From Streptomyces cyaneus (lineage in GTDB: Bacteria; Actinomycetota; Actinomycetes; Streptomycetales; Streptomycetaceae), in the NCBI RefSeq assembly GCF_004028635.1, contig NZ_RQJW01000019.1:62001-126000 (forward strand): a DNA stretch of 64,000 nucleotides. Direction: 5' to 3'. Under the pieces are notes generated by a model. The model had not been told where the DNA came from, searched no databases, and worked only from the letters and a program-made list of their open reading frames with translations. Both the position numbers and the translations under genes were made by a program. Positions within the stretch are counted from its first letter, which is position 1, and every line of letters starts with the position of its first letter. This document shows positions 55,043 through 62,442 of the stretch, piece after piece.

Positions 55043-55223
55043 GTGAACGTTCAAGCACCTCCCCCGGGTCGTCTCCCGGGCCGTCCCCCGGAGCACGACC
55101 TGTGAGCACGCACAAGAGACACGTCACCCGCAGACGGGTGCTCGGGGCCTCCGCGATCGGCGTCGCCGCCACCGGCGACATCACGCCCCTGGTGCGCGAG
55201 AGGGCATGTGGGGCAAGTCGACT

Positions 55224-55539
55224 CGATCGTGTGACAGTCGGCTCACAGGCTTGTGGTGGCCGGGCTCAGCGGGGGGTAGCGTGAACATCGCGATCTGGGA
55301 CGCCGAGTGCGGCGCCGGCGTGCGGGGCCCCTGCTCCACCAGAGAGATGGTTCAGGGCCTCCCCGTCGCCTCTGGCCGCGCCCACAGGCCAGGTCGTAAG
55401 GGACTCCGCCCGCCCGGCTCGGACCACGGACAGGATCCGTGTCGCCGCCCGGGACGCGAAAGCGGACCACCAGTGCGCCCAGCACCGTTCGGGGCGTGCC
55501 AGTGCGCGGACTTACCCCCGCTCACTGCCCAGGAACGGT
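55224..55539 (+). repeat. Structured element, copy B (inverted relative to copy A at 37376)
   Basis: Conserved hairpins: TCTGGCC/GGCCAGG (55371-55393, closing T-G wobble), outer CCCGG/CCGGG (55413-55453) around CACGGA/TCCGTG (55425-55441, loop CAGGA against CGTGA in copy A), and CGC-GAAA-GCG (55455-55464; copy A has TGT-GAAA-GCG, keeping pairs as wobbles). Both ends share CGATCGTGTG and GGAACGGT with copy A. No protein is recognisable. It interrupts the PL4 gene. Confidence 0.8.
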
Positions 55540-55597
55540 ACGGCGGCAAGCACTCGAACGTGGATTCAGGGCCAGGTACGTCCACCGTCACCTCCTG

Positions 55598-55640
55598 CAG
55601 TCCGGCGCTGCGGCACTCCAAAGAAAACAGCGCCGGACTG
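55598..55640. repeat. 13-bp inverted repeat at a deletion junction in the PL4 pseudogene
   Basis: CAGTCCGGCGCTG (55598-55610) and CAGCGCCGGACTG (55628-55640) pair perfectly around a 17-base A-rich loop. The PL4 protein sequence jumps from its N-terminal to its late catalytic region here. Confidence 0.75.
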
Positions 55641-56624
55641 TACGAGATCCTGCACTACAACCAGGCGCAGACCGAGCCGGAGCGCTACGGCCTCCAGGGC
55701 CCGTACGTCCTGTCCTTCACGGACGGCGGCGCCCCGTCGTCGGCTCTCTCCCATTCCAAGCTGGACACCTCCTGGGTGGACGGCCTCGGCATCACCGGCT
55801 GGGTCGGCGCGTCCGGTCGCGGCAGGGTGGCGGGCGTGGGTCTGAAGGGCATGGACGCCAAGTACGCGTACACCGTGGGCATCGCGAACAAGGACGCGCA
55901 GTACTGGACGAAGGCCGCGGCCGGGTCGGGGGCGTTCTCCTGCAAGGGGATGCTGCCGGGGACGTACACGATGACCGTGTACAAGGGCGAACTCGCCGTG
56001 CACACCGGCACGGTGAAGGTGACCGCGGGCGCTACGACGTCGCTGCACAGCATCACCATCGCAGGCGACCCGTCGACGGCCAGGACCATCTGGCGGCTCG
56101 GCGACTGGGACGGCACGCCCGGCGGGTTCAAGAACGCCGAGCTGATGACGTACGCCCATCCGTCCGACGGCCGCGCGGCGAAGTGGACGGGGAACGTGAC
56201 GATCGGCAGCGGCGGTGCCGCGGCCTCCTTCCCGGCGTACATGTGGAAGGACGTCAACGACAGTGTCCTGGTCTACTTCAAGCTGTCCAAGGAGCAGGCC
56301 GCGGCGGCGCACACGCTGCGGGTCGGGGTGACGGACGCGTTCCTGAACGGCCGGCCGCGCATCACCGTGAACGACTGGGTCTCGGCCGTCCCCACAGCTC
56401 CCACACAACCCTCGACGCGTTCCCTCACCACGGGTTCCTACCGAGGGAACAACCACACGTTCACGTTCAACGTCCCTAGTAGTGCGTGGAAGACGGACAC
56501 CACCCAGTACAACGTCCTGAAGCTCAACATCGTCAGTGGTTCGAGCGGCTCGGCTCACCTCAGCCCGGGCACCTCGTTCGACTGTCTGGACCTGCTGACC
56601 TGAGCCCCCCTCGGTCAGCAGTGG

Positions 56625-56658
56625 AACGCCCCCGCCGGTGACGACCGGCGGGGGCGTT
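56625..56658. terminator. Strong stem-loop terminator after the PL4 pseudogene
   Basis: AACGCCCCCGCCGGT (56625-56639) pairs perfectly over 15 bp with ACCGGCGGGGGCGTT (56644-56658) around GACG. It separates the PL4 remnant from the convergent PL9 gene. Confidence 0.85.
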
Positions 56659-56668
56659 CGCGCCCCAA

Positions 56669-56743
56669 GGGGCGCGGGGCTGTGTCAATTTGCGGCTTCG
56701 CCGCGTGGGCGCGACCAGCCACGACGGGCCGGCAGCCCGCAAC
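56669..56743 (+). repeat. Intergenic repeat family copy 3
   Basis: Starts with GGGGCGCGGGG as at 43215 and 50910, then carries an extra TGCGGCTTCGCCGC hairpin before GCGCGACCAGCCACGACG. It lies between convergent genes beside the terminator at 56625. Confidence 0.75.
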
Positions 56744-56759
56744 CGGCCCTTTGCGGCAG

Positions 56760-57914
56760 TCAGTTCATCGTCGACCCGATCGTCGCCGACCCCGTCGTCA
56801 GGAACGTGGTCGACGGCAACGCCCCGCTCGCCCGCCGGGAGGCATACGCCGTGGCGGCGTCCTTCGACTTGAAGGACGGGGTCGCGACACCGCTGTCCCA
56901 GTTGTTCGCCGCGCTGACGGTCGACGACCCCAGCTTGGACAGTCCGCCCTTGTTGCTCACGGCGAGATTGCGGGCCAGTCGCGCCTTGCCGGTGGCGAAG
57001 TAGAAGCCGGACTCGGCGTTGGCGTAGGCGGTGTTGCGGTTGAGGGCGATGGCCCCGGTGTTGGAGTTCTCCGTGAAGCCGTGCAGCGTGTTGTCCCAGG
57101 CCGCGTTGTTGTTGACGACGTGCGCGACGGACGCCCCTCCGCCGCCCAGCTTGAAGCCGTTGCCGTTGCCCTCGAAGGCGGAGTCGGACCAGCGGTTCTT
57201 GCCGTTGCCGAAGGCCCAGGTGTGCTCGATGGTGACCGGCGAGGAGAACTGCCAGAGGTCGAGCCCGTCATCGGAGTTGTTGTACAACCGCGCTCCGGTG
57301 ATCTTGTTGCCCGTCCCGGAGCCGAACTTCACGGCGATCCCGTCGGCGTTCTGACCGTGCCCGGCCGGGTCGTAGTTGCCGTAACTGTCCAGGTTCTGCA
57401 CGAGATTGTTCGTGGTGCCGTCGCCGCGCAGCGTGAACCCGGAGTCGCCGTTGTTCGCGGTGACGAGGTTCTTGAAGACGCCGCCCACCGACGACGTGGC
57501 GACGAAGCCCTGGGCCGGGGCGTTGACGAAGGTGAGGTTCTGGACGGTCCAGTAGTCGCCGTAGATCCCGGCCAGCCAGGAGCCGTCGGGCAGCTTGGCC
57601 CCGTCGATCTTCACCTTCTCGCTGCCGTACGCCTGCAGCGTGATCCGGGCCGAACTCGTGCCGTTCGCCGTGGACTTGAGGGTGGCGGTCGGCTGGTAGG
57701 TGCCGCCGCGGACCTGGATGGTCGTACCGGCGGCAGCGCTCTTGACGGCCGACTCCAGCTGAGCGGTGGTGGACACGGTGACCGTCGTCGAGGCGGCCTC
57801 GGCGCCACCGCCCGAGAGGCCGAGGTAGACGCCGCCCGCCCCCGAGGCGACGGCGATCGCCGCGGCGACGGCCAGGGTACGGGTCCTGCGGTGACGGCCG
57901 GTGCTCAAACGCAC
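56760..57914 (-). CDS. Secreted pectate lyase, family PL9 (paralogue 1)
   Basis: A 384-residue exported parallel beta-helix protein. A basic N-region (STGRHRRTRTLAVAAA) and hydrophobic stretch form the signal/anchor up to ~AEAAS. The PL9 core includes IQVRGGTYQPTATLKST, GDYWTVQNLTF, NADGIAVKFGSGTGN, ARLYNNSDDGLDLWQFSSPV (Asp cluster for Ca2+) and WAFGNGKNRWSDSAFEGNGNGFKLGG. It should cut polygalacturonate. A GTG at 57914 with AGGAA upstream is preferred over 57983. It is paralogous to the gene at 61280. Confidence 0.9.
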   Translation of the reverse strand: MRLSTGRHRRTRTLAVAAAIAVASGAGGVYLGLSGGGAEAASTTVTVSTTAQLESAVKSAAAGTTIQVRGGTYQPTATLKSTANGTSSARITLQAYGSEKVKIDGAKLPDGSWLAGIYGDYWTVQNLTFVNAPAQGFVATSSVGGVFKNLVTANNGDSGFTLRGDGTTNNLVQNLDSYGNYDPAGHGQNADGIAVKFGSGTGNKITGARLYNNSDDGLDLWQFSSPVTIEHTWAFGNGKNRWSDSAFEGNGNGFKLGGGGASVAHVVNNNAAWDNTLHGFTENSNTGAIALNRNTAYANAESGFYFATGKARLARNLAVSNKGGLSKLGSSTVSAANNWDSGVATPSFKSKDAATAYASRRASGALPSTTFLTTGSATIGSTMN

Positions 57915-58149
57915 GGGGCGTTCCTTTCCTGGGGAATGGGGACGAAGCGGGCCGGAGGGGCCGCCCCGGCCCGCTTCTGACATCCGGTCGCCGCCGGGGC
58001 CCGGGAAGGTTGCCGCGCCTCACCGAAAGCAAGCGAAACTTTCGTCGGCCCTCATCTCGCACTCATCGATTGACGTGCTGTTTCCCACTGGTGAGACTCC
58101 GAAGGCGCACACGACTCAACAGGAACCCCCACACCCACACAGGAGTGAC

Positions 58150-60348
58150 ATGCGCCCACGAATCCTCCTAGTCGCCTGTCTCTCGCTGCTTCTCGCTCTT
58201 CTCACCGCCCCGCCCGGTACCGCGAACTCCGGAGCACCACCCGTGACACACCCCAAGTACGCCGGCTATCTCTTCGCCTACTTCACCGGCGAGGGCACCG
58301 CCGACGGCGAGCAGATCCGCTACGCCCTCAGCCGCGGCAACGACCCGCTGCACTGGCGGGAGCTGAACGCCGGCAAGCCGGTCCTCACCTCCACGATCGG
58401 CGAGAAGGGCCTGCGCGACCCGTTCGTGATCCGCTCCCCCGAGGGCGACAAGTTCTACATGATCGCGACCGATCTGCGGATGTACCGGAACAGCAGCGGC
58501 AGTTGGGACCAGGTCCAGCGGCACGGCAGCAAGTCGATCATGGTCTGGGAGTCCACCGACCTGGTCCACTGGACCGACCAGCGCCTGGTGAAGGTCTCCC
58601 CCGACAACGCGGGCAACACCTGGGCGCCGGAGGCGTACTGGGACGACAGCCTGGGTGAGTTCGTCGTCTTCTGGGCGTCGAAGCTGTACGCCGACGACGA
58701 CCCCGACCACACCGGATCGACGTACAACAAGATGCTGTACGCGACCACGAAGGACTTCCGCACCTTCAGCGCGCCGAAGGTCTGGGACGACCCCGGCTAC
58801 TCGGTCATCGACTCGACGGTGGTGAAGCACAAGGACACCTACTACCGCTACACCAAGGACGAGCGGGACCCCAGCTCCTCCAGCCCCTGCTCGAAGTTCA
58901 TCACCGCGGAGAAGTCGACGAGCCTGACCGACACGTCGTACGACTTCGTGGCCGACTGCGTCGGCAGCGGCGCGATGGACCGGGGCGAGGGGCCGACGGT
59001 GTTCAAGTCGAACACCGAGGAGAAGTGGTACCTGTTCATCGACGAGTACGGCGGCCGCGGCTACGTCCCCTTCGAGACGACCGACCTCGACTCGGGCAAG
59101 TGGACCCCGTCCACCGACTACCAGCTGCCCGCCAGCCCCCGGCACGGCACGGTGATCCCGGTGACGCAGGCGGAGTACGACCGGCTGCTGGCCGCGTACC
59201 CCGCGAGCCCCGCCTCTGTCGTGGACGCGACCGTGAAGGACCAGAAGGGGTACGCGATCGTCACGGAGAGCGCCTCGAAGGCAGTGCTCCCCATGCGGCC
59301 GGACGCGGACCTGTCCCGCCTCGCCCCGAAGCTGGCGATCGGTGCGGGCGCCACGGTCAGCCCGCCCTCCGGCACCCGGCGCGACTTCCGCAAGCCGCAG
59401 AAGTACACGGTGACCGCCGCGGACGGCACGAAGCGCACCTGGACGGTCGAGGCGGTGCGCACCAACAGCCCCACCCTGCCCGGCCTCAACGCCGACCCGG
59501 ACGTGCACTACCTCGACGGCGAGTACTGGATCTACCCGACGACGGACGGCTTCCAGGGCTGGAGCGGGACCAAATTCAAGGCGTACTCGTCGAAGGACCT
59601 GGTCCACTGGAAGGACCACGGGGTCATCCTGGATCTCGGTCCGGAGGTCTCCTGGGCCGACAAGTACGCCTGGGCGCCGGCGATCGCCGAGCGCGACGGC
59701 AAGTACTACTTCTACTTCTGCGCCGAGCAGCAGATCGGCGTGGCGGTGGCCGACTCCCCGGCCGGCCCGTTCAAGGACGCGCTGGGCAAGCCGCTGGTCG
59801 CGAAGGGCGGTTCGCTGCAGGGCCAGATGATCGACCCGGCTGTCTTCACGGACGACGACGGGACGTCGTATCTCTACTGGGGCAACGGGCACGGGTATGT
59901 GGTCCCGCTGAACGACGACATGGTGTCGTACGACGCGTCGAAGGTGCGGGACATCACGCCGGACAACTTCCGCGAGGGCTCCTTCGTGATCAAGCGGAAG
60001 GGCACGTACTACTTCATGTGGTCCGAGGACGACACCCGCAGCGAGAACTACCACGTCGCCTATGCGACGGGACCGTCCCCGCTCGGCCCGTGGACCAAGC
60101 GGGGCACGATCCTGCAGAAGCGTCCCGAGTACGGGATCCTCGGCACGGGTCACCACTCGGTGGTCAACGCCCCCGGCACCGACGACTGGTACGTCGTCTA
60201 CCACCGGTTCGCCCTCAACGGGCCCGGCAGGCCGGGCGGCGACGGCATGCACCGCGAGACGACCGTCGACCGGATGCGGTTCGCGGCCGACGGCACGATC
60301 GAGCCGGTGGTGCCGACGCTGGAGGGGATCCGTCCCGTACGGCGGTGA
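58150..60348 (+). CDS. Secreted double-domain glycoside hydrolase family 43 protein
   Basis: A 732-residue exported protein (signal peptide 1-26, ILLVACLSLLLALLTAPP). Residues ~35-345 form one GH43-like five-bladed propeller (GLRDPFVIRSPEGDKFYMIATD, WAPEAYWDDSLGEFVVFW, RGEGPTVFK). Residues ~360-440 are an Ig-like linker. Residues ~445-730 form a second GH43 domain (LNADPDVHYLDGEYWIYPT, YAWAPAIAERDGKYYFYF, REGSFVIKRKGTYYFMWSE). GH43 enzymes are arabinofuranosidases, galactanases or xylosidases; here side-chain trimming of pectin is likely. AGGAGTGAC sits directly before the ATG. Confidence 0.9.
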   Translation: MRPRILLVACLSLLLALLTAPPGTANSGAPPVTHPKYAGYLFAYFTGEGTADGEQIRYALSRGNDPLHWRELNAGKPVLTSTIGEKGLRDPFVIRSPEGDKFYMIATDLRMYRNSSGSWDQVQRHGSKSIMVWESTDLVHWTDQRLVKVSPDNAGNTWAPEAYWDDSLGEFVVFWASKLYADDDPDHTGSTYNKMLYATTKDFRTFSAPKVWDDPGYSVIDSTVVKHKDTYYRYTKDERDPSSSSPCSKFITAEKSTSLTDTSYDFVADCVGSGAMDRGEGPTVFKSNTEEKWYLFIDEYGGRGYVPFETTDLDSGKWTPSTDYQLPASPRHGTVIPVTQAEYDRLLAAYPASPASVVDATVKDQKGYAIVTESASKAVLPMRPDADLSRLAPKLAIGAGATVSPPSGTRRDFRKPQKYTVTAADGTKRTWTVEAVRTNSPTLPGLNADPDVHYLDGEYWIYPTTDGFQGWSGTKFKAYSSKDLVHWKDHGVILDLGPEVSWADKYAWAPAIAERDGKYYFYFCAEQQIGVAVADSPAGPFKDALGKPLVAKGGSLQGQMIDPAVFTDDDGTSYLYWGNGHGYVVPLNDDMVSYDASKVRDITPDNFREGSFVIKRKGTYYFMWSEDDTRSENYHVAYATGPSPLGPWTKRGTILQKRPEYGILGTGHHSVVNAPGTDDWYVVYHRFALNGPGRPGGDGMHRETTVDRMRFAADGTIEPVVPTLEGIRPVRR

Positions 60349-60351
60349 GGC

Positions 60352-61149
60352 TCAGCTGACGAAGTACGTCGGGTTCGGCAGCTTGTACGTCCGGTCCGCG
60401 TAGCCGCCTTCGAGGTCGCTGTACTGGTCGCCGAAGTTGGCGATGATCTCGTAGCCGAGGTCGTCCTCGATGTGCTGCCGGGTGCCGGACTTGTACTGCA
60501 CGGTCGTGCAGTTCCAGGTGCCCGGCGTGGCGCACTCGGCGAGGTAGGCCGGCGGGTTCGCCTTGTCCTTGAGGAACATGTGGTCGGCGTCGAGGTTCAC
60601 ATCGGCGCCGACCTTCTTCAGGTTCTCGACGGCGGCGGAGCGCTGCGCCTCGCTCAGGCCCGAGTTGTAGAAGACCTCGACGCCCTTGGACTCGGCGTAC
60701 CGCACCAGTTCCGGGCTGCCGAAGACGGCCGGACGGTCCGCCTTGTTGACGTACTCGGCCCAAGTGGCGCTGTTGTACGTGTAGTTGGTCTTCTTCTCGT
60801 AGTCCAGGCTGAGCAGCAGGGTGTCGTCGATGTCGAAGACGACGGCCGGCTTCTCGCCCTTGTGCAGCGCCTTGCGGGCCGCCTTGTCGATGTACTTCCG
60901 GGCGGCCTTGTCGATACTCGCCAGGTCCTTGGCGTAGGGGCTGTCCTTGGACGCCTGGTACACGCCGTTCGCGTCGGGCGTGGTGCCGTAGTAGGTGTCT
61001 ATGTCCTTGACCAGCAGCCCTATGTTGTAGGGCTCGTGGGTGCTGTTCGCGGTCGACTGTCCGGCCGTGGCGGCGCCGGCGCCGTAGAGGGCGGCACCGG
61101 CGACGGCACAGGCGGCGGTGACGGCCGCGATACGCAGTGGTTTATGCAT
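60352..61149 (-). CDS. Secreted HAD-family acid phosphatase (class B / VSP-like)
   Basis: A 265-residue protein with a signal peptide (LRIAAVTAACAVAGAALYG) and a HAD phosphatase domain of the plant-type acid phosphatase family. DxD motif in VVFDIDDTLLLSLDYEK, conserved Ser/Thr region VFYNSGLSEAQR, Lys in MFLKDKANPP, and the final acidic motif IIANFGDQYSDLEGG. It should release phosphate from extracellular organic phosphates. ATG 61149 has no clear Shine-Dalgarno sequence; 61179 is an alternative. It ends 3 bases from the GH43 stop, convergent. Confidence 0.87.
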   Translation of the reverse strand: MHKPLRIAAVTAACAVAGAALYGAGAATAGQSTANSTHEPYNIGLLVKDIDTYYGTTPDANGVYQASKDSPYAKDLASIDKAARKYIDKAARKALHKGEKPAVVFDIDDTLLLSLDYEKKTNYTYNSATWAEYVNKADRPAVFGSPELVRYAESKGVEVFYNSGLSEAQRSAAVENLKKVGADVNLDADHMFLKDKANPPAYLAECATPGTWNCTTVQYKSGTRQHIEDDLGYEIIANFGDQYSDLEGGYADRTYKLPNPTYFVS

Positions 61150-61213
61150 GACAAAGATTTCTACGCGCGTCACCCTCATGAGCGCGAGACCCGTTGCCCG
61201 ATCTTTACCTGTC

Positions 61214-61258
61214 TCACGGACGAACGGGTCACGGACGAACGGGTCACGGACGAACGGG
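61214..61258. repeat. Three perfect 15-base tandem repeats
   Basis: TCACGGACGAACGGG is present three times without change, in the 130-base gap between the phosphatase start and the end of the PL9 paralogue 2 gene. No open frame uses it convincingly. Confidence 0.85.
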
Positions 61259-61279
61259 CCTCGCGCTCCCCCGGGCAGG

Positions 61280-62392
61280 TCAGTCCATCGTCGCCCCGAT
61301 GGTCGTGCTGCCCGTCGTCAGGAACGTCGTCGCGGGCAGGGTGCCGCTCGAACTGCGGGCGTTGTACGTGCTCGATGCGTCCGTGGACCTGAACGCCGGG
61401 GTCGATATCCCGGAGTCCCAGTTGTTGCCGGCCGAGACCACCGACGAGCCCTTGTTCACCTGGCCGCCGCCATTGCTCACGGCGAGGTTCTTGCCGAGCC
61501 TGGCGGCCCCGGTGGCGAAGTAGTACCCCCACTTGGCGTTGGCGTAGGCGGTGGTGCGGTTGATGACGATCGCGCCCTTGTTGCTGTTCTCGGTGAAGCC
61601 GTTGCCGGCGTTGTCCCAGGCGGCGGAGTTGTTGATCACATGGGCCACGGTCTCGCCGTCGCCGCCGAGCTTGTAGCCGTTGCCGTCGCCCGCGAAGGCG
61701 GAGTCGGACCAGCGGTTCTTGCCGTTGCCGAAGGCCCACGTGTGCTCGACGGTGACGGGCGAGGAGAAGGACCAGAAGTCCAGACCGTCGTCCGAGTTGT
61801 TGTAGAGGCGGGCGCCGGTGATCAGGTTTCCGGTGCCGGAGCCGAACTTCACGGCGATGCCGTCGGCGTTCTCGCCGTGGCCCGCGGCGTCGTAGTGGCC
61901 GTAGGAGTCGATGTTCCTGACCGTGTTGTTGACGGTCCCGTCGCCGGTGAGCGTGAAGCCGGAGTCGCCGCCGTTGATGGTCTTGATGTTGTTCCAGTTG
62001 GTGCCGGTGCAGGACTGGCAGACGACCGCGCTGTCCGGGGAGTTCTGGAAGGTGATGTTGGAGACGTTCCAGTAGTCGGCGGTCAGCTTGAAGATCCAGG
62101 AGCCGGAGGGCAGCGACGACCCGGCGATCTTGACGGTCTCCGAGCCGTACGCGGTGAGTGTGATCGGCGAGGAGGAGGTGCCGTTGGCCGTGGACTGGAG
62201 CGTGGCCGTCGGGTAGTACGTGCCGCCGCGGACCTGGATGACGGTGCCGGCGGTGGCGTTCTTGATGGCGTTGGACAGGTCGGTGGAGTTGCTGACGACC
62301 ACGGTCGCGGCCTGGGCCTGGGTGGGCAGGACGGCCAGGCCGGCGCCCAGGGTGAGGGCCGCTGTGGCGGCGAGTGCGGTACGACGAGACAT
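61280..62392 (-). CDS. Secreted pectate lyase, family PL9 (paralogue 2)
   Basis: A 370-residue exported beta-helix lyase closely related to the product of 56760-57914, sharing NADGIAVKFGSGTGN, ARLYNNSDDGLD and WAFGNGKNRWSDSAF. Signal peptide MSRRTALAATAALTLGAGLAVLPTQAQA. It differs in a Cys pair, VVCQSCTGTN, absent from paralogue 1. AAAGGA lies before the ATG at 62392. Head-to-tail orientation with the esterase gene upstream suggests one minus-strand unit. Confidence 0.9.
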   Translation of the reverse strand: MSRRTALAATAALTLGAGLAVLPTQAQAATVVVSNSTDLSNAIKNATAGTVIQVRGGTYYPTATLQSTANGTSSSPITLTAYGSETVKIAGSSLPSGSWIFKLTADYWNVSNITFQNSPDSAVVCQSCTGTNWNNIKTINGGDSGFTLTGDGTVNNTVRNIDSYGHYDAAGHGENADGIAVKFGSGTGNLITGARLYNNSDDGLDFWSFSSPVTVEHTWAFGNGKNRWSDSAFAGDGNGYKLGGDGETVAHVINNSAAWDNAGNGFTENSNKGAIVINRTTAYANAKWGYYFATGAARLGKNLAVSNGGGQVNKGSSVVSAGNNWDSGISTPAFRSTDASSTYNARSSSGTLPATTFLTTGSTTIGATMD

Positions 62393-62442
62393 GGAGAGCG
62401 GGTCCTTTCTCGTGCGGGTGCTCGTGCGGGTGGGGGGATGGT

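Larger units (their letters stand above)
55102..56603 (+). pseudogene. Broken rhamnogalacturonan lyase (family PL4)
   Basis: The start (GTG 55102 after a GGAG site) encodes a Tat-like signal, HVTRRRVLGASAIGVAATG. After ~55200 the enzyme sequence is replaced by element copy B. From ~55540 PL4 sequence resumes with ERYGGKHSNVDSGPGTSTVT in a different frame, and after a 13-bp inverted repeat (55598-55640) jumps to late-domain sequence (YEILHYNQAQTEPERYGLQG) through the FnIII-like and carbohydrate-binding-like domains (VGIANKDAQYWTK, WRLGDWDGTPGGF, RGNNHTFTF). Most of the catalytic domain is missing, with a frameshift, so no active lyase is expected. An open frame from 55206 could yield an inactive C-terminal fragment. 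Confidence 0.85.

Noticed and set aside
55224..55539. Firm assignment of the duplicated element as an IS110 bridge RNA
   Set aside because: No transposase or recognisable element core is in the window; size and loop variability fit, but this is kept as a hypothesis only.
55206..55540. N-terminal part of an apparent 465-residue lyase starting in element copy B
   Set aside because: The first ~110 codons are the structured element, alike in both copies at RNA level but not similar to any lyase; the real N-terminus is at 55102 in another frame.
61214..61258. Tandem repeats considered as a CRISPR array
   Set aside because: Units are directly adjacent with no spacers, only 15 bases long, and no cas genes are nearby.
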